This document shows positions 42,476-51,285 of a DNA stretch of 64,000 bases, piece after piece (position 1 is the stretch's first letter; every line of letters starts with the position of its first letter). The translations under genes were made by a program, and so were the position numbers. Source of the DNA: G942493275 sp942493275 (lineage in GTDB: Bacteria > Actinomycetota > Coriobacteriia > Anaerosomatales > PHET01); NCBI GenBank assembly GCA_942493275.1, contig OW818687.1:124001-188000 (forward strand), written 5' to 3'. The notes beneath the pieces are model-generated. The model worked only from the letters and a program-made list of their open reading frames with translations. It made no database searches and had not been told where the DNA came from.

Positions 42476-43267
42476 TCAGCCCTGCGCGCCGTGCACTGCC
42501 TCGGCCAATTCCGAGACGTACGCGCGCAGTTCGGCCGGATCTCCCTGCCGCCTTACCAGCGCCGAGCCGACGACCACACCGTCGGCTACGGCGCTGACGG
42601 CGTGCGCCTGCTCGGGCGTCGATACACCAAAGCCGACCGCGACCGGAAGCGGCGTGCTCGCCTTGACGCGGGCGACGAGATCCGCGAGCTCATCTGGCAG
42701 CTCGGAACGCTCACCGGTGACTCCGGTGGTCGAGACGCAGTAGACGAAGCCGCGAGAGAGCTGACCGACCTTCGCGAGGCGCTCCGGCGTCGAGGTGGGA
42801 GCGGCGAGAAACACCGTGTCGATGCCCTCTGAAGCGCGCAGCCACGGCGCGGCCATGTCCGGCGGCAGGTCGGGGATGATGACGCCCGACACACCGGCAT
42901 CTCGCATCGACGCCGCGACAACGGGCATGCCTCCGCGCATGAGCGGGTTCATGTAGGTCATCAGCGCGACGGGCGGCGCGTAGTCGCGCGACCCGATGAA
43001 CTCAGCGGCCAGCGCAATCGTCTCGGAGAGGCCGAAGCCACCCGGCGCTGCGGCACGAGCCGCCTCGGCAGCGTCCCGGATGACCGGGCCGTCCGCGAGG
43101 GGATCCGCATAGGGCACCCCCAGCTCAATCAGGTCCGCTCCCCCGTCTGCGAGCGCATTCAGCGCGCGAAGCGAGCCGGCCCGATCGGGGAAGCCCGCCA
43201 TCACGTAGGCCACGAGCGCAGGCCGTCCCGGGGCGAACGCGCGTCCGAGGCCCTCAGCCGACGCCAA
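42476..43267 (-). CDS. trpA: tryptophan synthase alpha subunit
   Basis: 263 residues. The catalytic Glu and Asp are in ELGVPYADPLADGPVIRDA. Other motifs: ALMTYMNPLMRGG, GVIIPDLPPDMA, YCVSTTGVTGER, AVGFGVSTPEQAHA. It splits indole-3-glycerol phosphate to indole, passed to TrpB. It is the last gene of the trp operon and overlaps trpB by 14 bp. Confidence 0.97.
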   Translation of the reverse strand: MASAEGLGRAFAPGRPALVAYVMAGFPDRAGSLRALNALADGGADLIELGVPYADPLADGPVIRDAAEAARAAAPGGFGLSETIALAAEFIGSRDYAPPVALMTYMNPLMRGGMPVVAASMRDAGVSGVIIPDLPPDMAAPWLRASEGIDTVFLAAPTSTPERLAKVGQLSRGFVYCVSTTGVTGERSELPDELADLVARVKASTPLPVAVGFGVSTPEQAHAVSAVADGVVVGSALVRRQGDPAELRAYVSELAEAVHGAQG

Positions 43268-44489
43268 GACCGGCCTCCCTGACGATGTCGATGTCTTTGT
43301 CGCCGCGACCGGAGACCGTCACCGCGACGGTCGCGTCAGGACCGAGTTCCTCGGCCAGTCTGGGCAACAGTGCGAGCGCGTGCGAGGACTCGATGGCCGG
43401 AATGATGCCCTCGAGGCGCGTAAGCTGGTCGAACGCGGCGAGCGCTTCGGCGTCAGTGACCGCGTCGTAGCGTACGAGACCCTCATCGTGATAGTGCGCG
43501 TGCTCCGGACCGACACCCGGGTAGTCGAGGCCCGCCGAGATCGAGTACGCCTCGAGCGGGTTGCCGGCTTCGTCCTGGAGCAGGTAGCTGTAGAACCCGT
43601 GCATGACGCCCGGTGAGCCGGCCGCAAACGAGGCGCCTGTGGCCCCGGTGTCCACGCCCTTGCCGGCGGCCTCGGCACCGATCAGCAGTGGGCCGCCGAG
43701 CACCTCGCCGCCGAGCACGAACGGATAGAACGTGCCGATCGCGTTGCTGCCGCCGCCCACGCACGCACACACTGCGTCGACCTGAGTGATTCCGCGCGCC
43801 TGCAACTGGTCGATCATCTCGAGTCCGATGACGCTCTGGAAGTCGCGCACCATGAGCGGATACGGGTGCGGGCCGACGGCACTGCCGAGGACGTAGAACG
43901 TGTCCTCGACCCTCTCGACCCAGTGACGAAGCGCAGCCGTGACCGCATCGGCGAGCGTACCGCTGCCTTCGTCGACCGGAATGACCTCGGCGCCGAGAAG
44001 TCGCATCTTGTAGACGTTGAGTGACTGGCGGCGAATGTCCTCGACTCCCATGAAGACGGAGCACTCGAGGCCCATCAGCGCCGCGGCGGTCGCAGTGGCG
44101 ACGCCGTGCTGACCCGCGCCCGTCTCGGCGATCACGCGCTTCTTGCCCATGCGCACTGCGAGCAGGCACTGGCCCACGGTGTTGTTGATCTTGTGAGCGC
44201 CCGTGTGGCACAGGTCCTCGCGCTTGAGGAGCACCCTGCCGAGACCCACGTCCTTGGCGAGCCGCTTTGCCTCGTACAGAGGCGTCGGCCTGCCGATGTA
44301 ATCCCACCACAGCGTCTGGAGGTCGTCTTGGAACGACGGGTCGCTGGATGCCTCCTGAAACGCCGCGGTCAGCTCCTGCAGCGCGGGCATGACCGTCTCG
44401 GGCACGAAGCTTCCGCCGTAGGCCCCAAAGAAGCCGCTCTCGTCGGGTCCGCTGTAGACGTCGTAAGCGCGGGGAAACAGGTCGCTCAT
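43254..44489 (-). CDS. trpB: tryptophan synthase beta subunit (TrpB1 type)
   Basis: 411 residues of a PLP enzyme joining indole and serine. Motifs: GRPTPLYEAKRLAKD, PLP Lys in HTGAHKINNTVGQ, AETGAGQHGVATATAAALMG, phosphate loop GGGSNAIGTF. It is the canonical alpha-interacting TrpB1, unlike the second copy at 45191. It overlaps trpF by 4 bp and trpA by 14 bp, so all three are coupled. Confidence 0.97.
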   Translation of the reverse strand: MSDLFPRAYDVYSGPDESGFFGAYGGSFVPETVMPALQELTAAFQEASSDPSFQDDLQTLWWDYIGRPTPLYEAKRLAKDVGLGRVLLKREDLCHTGAHKINNTVGQCLLAVRMGKKRVIAETGAGQHGVATATAAALMGLECSVFMGVEDIRRQSLNVYKMRLLGAEVIPVDEGSGTLADAVTAALRHWVERVEDTFYVLGSAVGPHPYPLMVRDFQSVIGLEMIDQLQARGITQVDAVCACVGGGSNAIGTFYPFVLGGEVLGGPLLIGAEAAGKGVDTGATGASFAAGSPGVMHGFYSYLLQDEAGNPLEAYSISAGLDYPGVGPEHAHYHDEGLVRYDAVTDAEALAAFDQLTRLEGIIPAIESSHALALLPRLAEELGPDATVAVTVSGRGDKDIDIVREAGLGVG

Positions 44490-45127
44490 CGCGAGACCTC
44501 CAGGTCGGCATCTCTGACTGCAGCACAGAACCCGTCAATGAGTACAGGGTCCTTGAAACCAGGGGAGAGTTCAACACCGGACGAGACGTCGACGGCGTAA
44601 GGATGAAGCGAGGCGATTGCCCGAGCGACGTTGCCGGGGTTCAGGCCCCCCGCAACAAACGTAGGAGCCCAAGCCGGGGGCTCGCCGATGGAATGCCAGG
44701 CGAACGTTTTTGCGGTGCCGCCCGCTTTGCCAGTCACGAATGTGTCGAGAAGTAGGGCGGCGGCATGCCCCCGGAAGGGCTCAGCCCTCTCCCAACCGAA
44801 ATCCGTGCCAACTGGAAGCATCTTGATGACCGGCACACTCACCAATGAACACAGCTCGGGCGATTCTGTGCCGCTGAACTGCACCGCAGTGAGCCCGGCG
44901 ACTCGAACCGCCTCCTCGATTTCCTCGAGATCGGCATCGACGAACACACCGATGCGGGACACGGGCGGCGGCACCATGGCCATGACCTCGGCCGCCCGCT
45001 CCGGCGTCACACGACGCTTCGAGGGCGCAAGGATCACTCCGATGGCATCGGCACCCGCGGCAACGGCGGCAGCCGCATCCTCGGGCCGCGTGATGCCGCA
45101 TATCTTGACTCGCGTTCTTGCGTACAA
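44486..45127 (-). CDS. trpF: phosphoribosylanthranilate isomerase
   Basis: 213 residues. N-terminal RVKICGITRPEDAAAAV is the TrpF signature with catalytic Cys; others are GVFVDADLEEIEEAV, TAVQFSGTES, and FVAGGLNPGNVARAI, then AVDVSSGVE. It converts phosphoribosylanthranilate to CdRP. No ATG lies near the conserved start. I choose TTG at 45127 (LYARTRVKI), which has GGAG 8 nt upstream; a GTG at 45181 would add 18 residues of low-complexity sequence. It lies 63 nt after trpB2 with a GC-rich hairpin between. Confidence 0.92.
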   Translation of the reverse strand: MYARTRVKICGITRPEDAAAAVAAGADAIGVILAPSKRRVTPERAAEVMAMVPPPVSRIGVFVDADLEEIEEAVRVAGLTAVQFSGTESPELCSLVSVPVIKMLPVGTDFGWERAEPFRGHAAALLLDTFVTGKAGGTAKTFAWHSIGEPPAWAPTFVAGGLNPGNVARAIASLHPYAVDVSSGVELSPGFKDPVLIDGFCAAVRDADLEVSR

Positions 45128-45190
45128 GCGCGCTCCGTCTCGGGACGAGGCGGGCCGCCAACCGTGCGCGACCCGCCCCACAGGGGGTTC

Positions 45191-46561
45191 TTACAGGTCG
45201 TCACCGCAGAGGGTCGCGCCCGCTGCGAAGTCAAAGTCCTGGAGCTCACCGGCGTTGTACGCCGCGTAGGCCGCGAGATCGAAGTGACCGTGGCCCGACA
45301 GGTTGAAGAGGATGACGCGGTCCTCACCGGCGGCCTGCGCCTCGAGTGCCTGATCGATCGCCGCGCGGATCGCGTGGCTGGACTCCGGTGCCGGCAGGAT
45401 CCCCTCGGCACGGGCGAACTGAACCGCCGCCTCGAAGCACGCGGTCTGATCGACCGCGACCGCCTCGGCGTCACCTTCGTGAACGAGCTTGCTCACCAGC
45501 GGCGAGTCACCGTGGTAGCGCAAGCCACCCGCGTGAATGCCCGCGGGCACGAAGTCGTGACCGAGGGTGTACATCAGCATCTGCGGCGTCATACCCGCCT
45601 CGTCGCCGAGGTCGTATCGGTACTCACCGGCGGTGAGCGTCGGGCACGCCTTGGGCTCGACAGCGAGAAGCTTCGCGTTGCTCTTGCCCTCGAGCTTGCG
45701 GTGGTAGTACGGGAACGCGAGTCCGGCGAAGTTGGAGCCGCCGCCGACGCAGGCGATGACGACGTCGGGCTCTTCCTCGGCGAGTGCCATCTGCTCGATC
45801 GCCTCGAGGCCGATGATCGTCTGGTGCAGGCACACGTGGTTGAGCACGGAGCCGAGCGCGTAATGGGTGTCGGGGTTCTTCGCCGCGACCTCGACAGCCT
45901 CAGAGATCGCGATGCCGAGCGAGCCGGTCGAGTCGGGGTCCATGGCAAGCACGTGACGACCGGCCTCTGTGAGGTTGCTCGGCGACTTGTGCACGGTGCC
46001 GCCGTAGGTCTCCATGAGGATGCGGCGGTACGGCTTCTGGTCGTAACTGACGCCAACCATGAACACCTCGACATCGATGCCGTAGAGCGCACCGGCGATT
46101 GACAGCGCGCTGCCCCACTGGCCGGCGCCGGTCTCGGTCGAGATCTTGGTGATGCCCTCCTGCTTGTTGTAGTACGCCTGCGGGATGGCCGTATTGGGCT
46201 TGTGCGAGCCGGCCGGGCTGACGCCTTCGTACTTGTAGAAGATCTTGATCCCTGCCGACAGGCCGAGCACCCGCTCGAGCTGCCTGGCGCGCAGCAGCGG
46301 TGAGGGCCGATAGGTCTTGTAGACGTCGATGACCGCACCGGGGATGTCGATCCAGCGATCGGCCGACATCTCCTGCTTGAGCACCTCCATCGGGAACAGC
46401 GAGGCGAGCCTCTCACCGATCTGGTCGGGAGTCAGTTCGGTGCCATCAGGCGCAAACGCCTTGGGCGGGGCCGGCGGGGTCTTGAAGTCGGGGATGATGT
46501 TGTACCAGGCTTCAGGAATCCGCGTCTCGTCCAGCCCGAACCGTGTCTTGTCGTTAGCCAT
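45191..46561 (-). CDS. trpB2: TrpB2-type tryptophan synthase beta-like enzyme
   Basis: 456 residues of the TrpB-like family (distinct from trpB by its long N terminus, RPSPLLRARQLERVLG). PLP Lys in PAGSHKPNTAIPQAYYN, STETGAGQWGSALSIAGAL, GGGSNFAGLAFPYY. TrpB2 enzymes make tryptophan from indole or phosphoserine independently of TrpA, or serve other roles. It lies inside the trp operon together with trpB1, so it probably scavenges free indole or boosts flux. The ATG at 46561 has AAGGAGG upstream. A 95-nt gap with a hairpin separates it from trpC. Confidence 0.94.
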   Translation of the reverse strand: MANDKTRFGLDETRIPEAWYNIIPDFKTPPAPPKAFAPDGTELTPDQIGERLASLFPMEVLKQEMSADRWIDIPGAVIDVYKTYRPSPLLRARQLERVLGLSAGIKIFYKYEGVSPAGSHKPNTAIPQAYYNKQEGITKISTETGAGQWGSALSIAGALYGIDVEVFMVGVSYDQKPYRRILMETYGGTVHKSPSNLTEAGRHVLAMDPDSTGSLGIAISEAVEVAAKNPDTHYALGSVLNHVCLHQTIIGLEAIEQMALAEEEPDVVIACVGGGSNFAGLAFPYYHRKLEGKSNAKLLAVEPKACPTLTAGEYRYDLGDEAGMTPQMLMYTLGHDFVPAGIHAGGLRYHGDSPLVSKLVHEGDAEAVAVDQTACFEAAVQFARAEGILPAPESSHAIRAAIDQALEAQAAGEDRVILFNLSGHGHFDLAAYAAYNAGELQDFDFAAGATLCGDDL

Positions 46562-46632
46562 CGTTCTCCCTCCTTGAAGGCCCATGAGGCCCTTGTCCCC
46601 GGCACGACGCGTCGCATCGCACCGCAATCCTC

Positions 46633-46654
46633 ACGCCGGGTGCAGACCCGGCGT
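46633..46654 (-). other. 9-bp hairpin in trpC-trpB2 gap
   Basis: ACGCCGGGT-CTGC-ACCCGGCGT, directly after the trpC stop, with no T-tract behind it. It probably acts in mRNA stability or partial attenuation inside the operon, not as a full terminator. Confidence 0.5.
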
Positions 46655-46656
46655 CT

Positions 46657-47460
46657 CTACCGATCTCGGCGCTTCTTCACACCGGTAAGACCCTCCAACA
46701 CGTCTTCGGGGAACGCCGCTCGCATGAGCGTCTCCCCCACGAGTACTGCGTCCGCACCACGATCCGAGGCCTGCTCCACGTCGGAGCGGCTCTTCACGCC
46801 GCTCTCGGCCACCACCACGGCACCCGCGGCCCTGGCCCTGAGCAGCAGCGGCGCGACCTTCTCGGGGGTGACCTCGAGGGTGCGCAGGTTGCGGCTGTTC
46901 ACACCGATCAGCGGCGCCTTCGCTTCGAGCGCGATCTCGAGTTCGGCGGCGTCGTGAACCTCCACGAGTGCGGTCAAGCCGAGCGTTCCTGCCAGGTCGA
47001 GATACTCGCCGACGTCCTTGCCCAGCACGCTCACCATAAGGAGCACGCCGTCGGCGCCGTGCCCGCGGGCGGCGAACAGCTGCACGGGATCGACGACGAA
47101 GTCCTTACACAGCACGGGGATGTCCACCGCGTCAGCGACGTCGGAGAGGTCTGCGAACGACCCCCCGAAGAAGCGCGGCTCGGTGAGAACGCTGATCGCC
47201 GCCGCACCACCATCCTGATAGTGGAGCGCCTGCTTCGACGCCTCGCAGTCGGGGGCGATGGAGCCGAGGCTGGGTGACGACTTCTTGACCTCCGCGATCA
47301 CCGCGACGTCGTCTCGGTCGCGAAGGGCCGCCAGCAGATCGCGCGGCGCGCGGGCCGAGCAGGCCAGGCGCTCGCGATCGGCCGGCCGCAGATCGCCGAA
47401 GGCAACGGCGAGAGCGTCTCGGCGGGCCGAAATGACGGTGTCGAGAAACTGTTCCGACAT
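46657..47460 (-). CDS. trpC: indole-3-glycerol-phosphate synthase
   Basis: 267 residues, TIM barrel. AVIAEVKKSSPSLGSIAPDC is the N-terminal signature with the catalytic Lys; VLCKDFVVDPVQLFAARGHG, PLIGVNSRNLRTLEV and VVAESGVKSRSDVEQA follow in order. It closes CdRP to indole-3-glycerol phosphate. It shares one base with the trpGD stop, so translation is coupled. Confidence 0.97.
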   Translation of the reverse strand: MSEQFLDTVISARRDALAVAFGDLRPADRERLACSARAPRDLLAALRDRDDVAVIAEVKKSSPSLGSIAPDCEASKQALHYQDGGAAAISVLTEPRFFGGSFADLSDVADAVDIPVLCKDFVVDPVQLFAARGHGADGVLLMVSVLGKDVGEYLDLAGTLGLTALVEVHDAAELEIALEAKAPLIGVNSRNLRTLEVTPEKVAPLLLRARAAGAVVVAESGVKSRSDVEQASDRGADAVLVGETLMRAAFPEDVLEGLTGVKKRRDR

Positions 47461-49181
47461 CAGGCGCCCTCCCCTGCCCGATCGCGGGCCGCGGTGCCCA
47501 GACGCTGTGAGACCGTCACGAGCGTGTCGAGCACGATCGTCGCGCGCCCCGAATCGATGCTGTCTCGTGCGATCGCGACGCCTTCTGCGACGTCGGCCGC
47601 CTTGCCCGCTGCAACCAGCGCGGCCGCGGCGTTCATGAGCACCACGTTGCGGCGCGGTCCCGGCTCACCGGCGAGGATGGCTCGCACGATCCGGGCGTTC
47701 TCGGCGGGATCTCCGCCCGCGATGTCGGCGACGGTACCTCGGACGATACCCACAGCCTCGGGAGTGATCTCGTACACCTCGACGGTACCGCGCACGATCT
47801 CGAAGTCCGCAACCGTGGTCGCCCCGCTCGCGGAGACCTCGTCCATGCCGGGGTGACCGTGCACCACGAGCGCGCGCTCCGCGCCCAGCCGACCGGCGAC
47901 CTCGGCGATGATGGGCGCGAGCGCGGGGTCGTATACGCCGAGAAGCTGGCGCTTCGCACCCGCGGGGTTTGTGAGCGGGCCGAGCACGTTGAAGACGGTA
48001 CGGATGCCGATCTCACGGCGCGGCACCGCCGCATGGCGCATGCTGGCGTGGAGCGACTGCGCGAACAGGAAGCCGACACCGGTCTCGTCGATGCAGCGCG
48101 CCATGTCCTCGGGCCCGATCGATAGGTCCACGCCCAGCGCCTCAAGCACGTCTGCCGACCCCGCCGCCGAGGAGACCGCACGGTTGCCGTGCTTGGCCAC
48201 CGGGACACCGGCGCCCGCGACCACGAACGCCGTGAGTGTCGAGATGTTGAAGGTGTGGAGCCCGTCGCCGCCGGTACCGCACGTGTCGATGAGCCCGGTG
48301 GCCGTGGGGCGCACCTTGGTCGCGCGCTCACGCATTGCTCGGGCAAATCCGACGATCTCGTCGACCGTCTCGCCCTTCATGCGCATGCCCACCACGAGCG
48401 CGCTGATCTGTGATGGCGTCGCATCTCCGTCCATGATCAGGCCCATGATCCGGTTGGCTGCGTTCTCGGTGAGAGAGTCACCCGCCGCCACTCGGCCGAT
48501 GGCCTGCGACAGCGTCTGTACCTCGGCGGCGCCCGCGCTCGCACGTGCCGAGCCGCCGGCCGCCGCAACGACCGCCGGCGTTCCGCTGACCTCTGTCGCC
48601 AGCGGCACCTCTCCGGTCACGTCGAGGAAGTTAGCGAGGAGCTTCGCACCCTCGGGCGTCAGCACGCTCTCGGGATGGAACTGGACGCCGAAGATGGGCA
48701 TCTCGCGGTGGCGAAGTGCCATCACGATGCCGTCCCGGGTCCTTGCCTGGACCTCAAGCGCGTCGGGCACCGTGTCGGAGTCGACGCATAACGAGTGGTA
48801 GCGGGTCGCGGTGAACGGGTTGGGGACGCCGGCGAACAGGTCCTCTCCCCCATGCTCGATCTCGTCGGTCTTGCCGTGCACCGGTGACGGAGCGCGGCAG
48901 ATCGTCGCGCCGTACACGTCGGCGATGCACTGATGGCCGAGACACACGCCGAGCAGGGGCACCCCTGCGGTGGCGGCGGCACGGATGACGTCGCGAGAGA
49001 CACCGGCGTCGTCGGGCGTTCCCGGGCCTGGCGAGATCACGATGCCGCAGGGCGACAGCGCGAGCGCCTCCTCGGCGGTGAGGGCGTCATTGCGGCGCAC
49101 CTCGACCTCGGCACCGAGCGCGGCCAAGAGCTGGACGAGGTTGTAGGTGAAAGAATCGTAGTTGTCGATAACGAGGATCAT
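47460..49181 (-). CDS. trpGD: fused anthranilate synthase component II and anthranilate phosphoribosyltransferase
   Basis: 573 residues. ~1-190 is a class I amidotransferase (VIDNYDSFTYNLVQLL; nucleophile in GVCLGHQCIADVYG; His-Glu in FHPESVL). A short Ala-rich linker follows, then TrpD (~225-560) with the PRPP loop DTCGTGGDGLHTFNIST, KHGNRAVSSAAGSADVLEAL and NVLGPLTNPAG. It supplies ammonia to TrpE and then adds phosphoribose to anthranilate. TrpGD fusions are known in several phyla. It overlaps trpE by 4 bp and trpC by 1 bp. Confidence 0.96.
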   Translation of the reverse strand: MILVIDNYDSFTYNLVQLLAALGAEVEVRRNDALTAEEALALSPCGIVISPGPGTPDDAGVSRDVIRAAATAGVPLLGVCLGHQCIADVYGATICRAPSPVHGKTDEIEHGGEDLFAGVPNPFTATRYHSLCVDSDTVPDALEVQARTRDGIVMALRHREMPIFGVQFHPESVLTPEGAKLLANFLDVTGEVPLATEVSGTPAVVAAAGGSARASAGAAEVQTLSQAIGRVAAGDSLTENAANRIMGLIMDGDATPSQISALVVGMRMKGETVDEIVGFARAMRERATKVRPTATGLIDTCGTGGDGLHTFNISTLTAFVVAGAGVPVAKHGNRAVSSAAGSADVLEALGVDLSIGPEDMARCIDETGVGFLFAQSLHASMRHAAVPRREIGIRTVFNVLGPLTNPAGAKRQLLGVYDPALAPIIAEVAGRLGAERALVVHGHPGMDEVSASGATTVADFEIVRGTVEVYEITPEAVGIVRGTVADIAGGDPAENARIVRAILAGEPGPRRNVVLMNAAAALVAAGKAADVAEGVAIARDSIDSGRATIVLDTLVTVSQRLGTAARDRAGEGA

Positions 49182-50671
49182 CGGGCGTCCTCCTCACCGG
49201 CACGCATGCCGGCTGCGAGTTCGAGCGCCTTGTGAAGGGCGCGGGCCTTGTGGCGGCACTCCTCGTACTCCATCTCCGGATCCGAGTCAGCGACGATCCC
49301 CGCTCCGGACTGCACGTAGGCCTTGCCGTTGGCGAGTACGACGGTGCGGATCGTGATGCACATGTCCATCGCGCCATCGAGTCCCACATAACCGACCGTA
49401 CCCGCATATGGCCCACGGGCCGCCGGCTCGAGACTTCGGATGATCTCCATCGCGCGGACCTTGGGGGCGCCCGAGACGGTTCCTGCGGGGAATGTCGCCT
49501 CGAGGGCGTCGAACGCGTCCTTGTCGTCGGCGAGCGTTCCGGTCACGTTGCTCACGATGTGCATGACGTGCGAGTAGTACTCGACCTCCATGAGCTCGTC
49601 CACACTGACCGAGCCCGGCTTCGAGACCCGACCCAGGTCGTTGCGACCGAGGTCCACGAGCATGACGTGCTCGGCGCGCTCCTTCTCGTCCGCGAGCAGG
49701 TCCGCCCGCAGGCGACCGTCCTCCGAAGGTGTGGCCCCACGCGGACGCGTTCCGGCGAGCGGGCGGGTGAGCACCTGATCGCCCTCGACGCGCACAAGCG
49801 GCTCGGGACTCGATCCCACGAGCGTCACGTCGCGAGTGCGCAGGTAGAACATGTAAGGGCTCGGGTTGACCGCTCGCAGCACGCGGTAGAGATCGATGCC
49901 GTCGCCGTCGTAAGGTGCCGAGAATCGCTGCGACAAGACGACCTGGAAGATGTCGCCGGCGACGATGTGCTCCTTCGCGCGCTCGACGCTCGACACGAAC
50001 TCGTCGTGGGACGTCTCGGCCGTGAGCGGAACCTCCCGGGTCACACCGACGGCACCAAGCTCGACGCCGTGGGGACCCTCGTCGATACGACGCAGGTAGC
50101 TGTCAATGCGCTTGAGTGCGGCGTCGTACGCGAGCTCGGCAGCGCCTCCCGGGCGGACCGGCGTGATGACCTGCATGACGCGGCGCGCGTGATCGAAGGC
50201 CACGACCACGTCGGCGAGCATGAAGCAGAAGTCCGGGACGCCGATCTCGTCGACGTCGTGACGCGGGACCTTCTCGAACGCGGCCGTGGTCTCGTAACCC
50301 ACATAGCCCACGGCGCCTCCGACGAACAGCGGCAGGCCCGGCACGCGTGCAACCTTGCCCGCCGAGAGCTCGCGGGCGACAACCCGCAGCGGGTCATCGG
50401 CTCGCTCGCCCTGGACGCCGCCGTTCTCGACGATGACCTCGTGACCGCGGCCCGTTATCACCGCACGCTCGCCCACGCCGAGGAAGCTGTATCGGCCGAG
50501 GCGCTCTCCCCCGACTACGGATTCGAGCAAGAACGCGTGCTCCGCGCCCTCGGCGAGCGCCATGAAGGCGGCGATCGGCGTCGTCAGGTCCGCGTAGACC
50601 TCACGAGCGACCGGCACGACGTCGTGGTCGGCGGCCAGTCGGACGAACTCGTCCCGGCTCGGCAGAATCAT
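49178..50671 (-). CDS. trpE: anthranilate synthase component I
   Basis: 497 residues from the chosen ATG. The N-terminal regulatory lobe has AFLLESVVGGERLGRYSFLG, containing the LLES tryptophan-binding signature. The C-terminal chorismate-utilising domain has IVAGDIFQVVLSQRF, LTRPLAGTRPRGATPSEDGR, LVDLGRNDLGRVSKPGS and SGAPKVRAMEIIRSLE. It is therefore likely inhibited by Trp. Two ATGs lie close (50683 and 50671); I take 50671 (MILPSRDEF), with GAGAGG about 12 nt upstream. It heads the trp operon, behind a T-box leader. Confidence 0.95.
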   Translation of the reverse strand: MILPSRDEFVRLAADHDVVPVAREVYADLTTPIAAFMALAEGAEHAFLLESVVGGERLGRYSFLGVGERAVITGRGHEVIVENGGVQGERADDPLRVVARELSAGKVARVPGLPLFVGGAVGYVGYETTAAFEKVPRHDVDEIGVPDFCFMLADVVVAFDHARRVMQVITPVRPGGAAELAYDAALKRIDSYLRRIDEGPHGVELGAVGVTREVPLTAETSHDEFVSSVERAKEHIVAGDIFQVVLSQRFSAPYDGDGIDLYRVLRAVNPSPYMFYLRTRDVTLVGSSPEPLVRVEGDQVLTRPLAGTRPRGATPSEDGRLRADLLADEKERAEHVMLVDLGRNDLGRVSKPGSVSVDELMEVEYYSHVMHIVSNVTGTLADDKDAFDALEATFPAGTVSGAPKVRAMEIIRSLEPAARGPYAGTVGYVGLDGAMDMCITIRTVVLANGKAYVQSGAGIVADSDPEMEYEECRHKARALHKALELAAGMRAGEEDAR

Positions 50672-50726
50672 CGTCACTCGCATCCTCTCGTGCTCGATAC
50701 CCGTGCCCGAAACATGCCCGGAAAAC

Positions 50727-50759
50727 ACAAAAACCCCTCGTCCGCCAAGGGACGAGAGG
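50727..50759 (-). terminator. attenuator terminator of the trp T-box
   Basis: 10-bp stem CCTCTCGTCC/GGACGAGGGG (one T-G pair) followed by GTTTTT on the minus strand, about 56 nt before trpE. It is preceded by the antiterminator sequence, which can pair instead. Confidence 0.9.
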
Positions 50760-50980
50760 TAAGTCTCGCGGTGCCACCCTTGTTGTTCCACCAGGGGTTG
50801 GGTGGAACCACTTAGTCCTGTCGGTACTCGACGCAGTGCGCCTTCATACCCGGCCTCTTGTATCGGTGAGGATCCGCCGAGACTAGTAGGCTCATCGCCG
50901 TTGTCTCGGAGCCTCGGGGGCCCATTCCGCCGGTTCGCTCGCGCCAGGGTTCCACCATCCCCAGCTCTCTATAGCGTCGA
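50727..50980 (-). promoter_or_regulatory. T-box riboswitch, tRNA-Trp specific
   Basis: Minus strand order: AGAGAG near 50970, the stem I apical motif GGATGGTGGAACCC, the specifier region GAATGGGCC with codon TGG at 50924-50922, and the T-box AGGGTGGCACCGCG (50780-50767). The T-box bulge reads UGGC, which pairs with tRNA 3' GCCA. Discriminator G is the usual base of bacterial tRNA-Trp, so specifier and bulge agree. Uncharged tRNA-Trp would favour the antiterminator and turn on trpE-A. Confidence 0.95.
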
Positions 50981-51028
50981 TACCCGCGTACTCTTCCCCG
51001 TCACAGGCCTGCTGTTCGGTTGCCGACG

Positions 51029-51058
51029 ACTGTACAACGGAGTCGCCCCTGAATGCAA
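51029..51058 (-). promoter_or_regulatory. candidate trp operon promoter
   Basis: TTGCAT (51058-51053), 18-bp spacer, TACAGT (51034-51029) on the minus strand, upstream of the T-box leader. Predicted start near 51022 gives a ~350-nt leader. Confidence 0.5.
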
Positions 51059-51150
51059 GAACCGCATCTCAACCCACGCGAATGCTGGCGCGCGGCTTGC
51101 TCTCACAGTGACGGAATTAAGTTCTCTTCACTTCCGAGGAGATGAGTAGG

Positions 51151-51285
51151 ATGGTGCGTCGCGAACAGTGCCCCCACTGCAAGGGCAACCGCTACATCCC
51201 GGTGGTGAAGACATCCGGCAAAGACGCCTGGGTCAAGTGCCCGGTCTGCGCCGGCCAGGGGTTCAAGATCCGTCTGACGCACTAG
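51151..51285 (+). CDS. small zinc-ribbon protein, 44 residues
   Basis: Starts MVRREQCPHCKGNRYIPV and ends AGQGFKIRLTH. Two cysteine pairs, C-x2-C-x-G (CPHCKG) and C-x2-C-x-G-x-G (CPVCAGQG), match a DnaJ-like or rubredoxin-like zinc ribbon. GAGGAG lies 9 nt before the ATG at 51151; an ATG at 51142 is too close to it. It is divergent from the trp leader and its stop overlaps the convergent M48-like gene by 3 bp (51283-51285). Function unknown. Confidence 0.8.
   Translation: MVRREQCPHCKGNRYIPVVKTSGKDAWVKCPVCAGQGFKIRLTH

Larger units (their letters stand above)
50672..51141. other. 470-bp intergenic region: trp leader and divergent small gene promoter
   Basis: Contains, from the trp promoter (51058-51029) to trpE, a T-box leader with attenuator. 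The piece from ~51059 to 51141 is the upstream region of the small plus-strand zinc-ribbon gene. It shows CTCACAGTGACGG and the strong GAGGAG ribosome site, but no clear -35/-10. Nothing else is coding. Confidence 0.7.
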
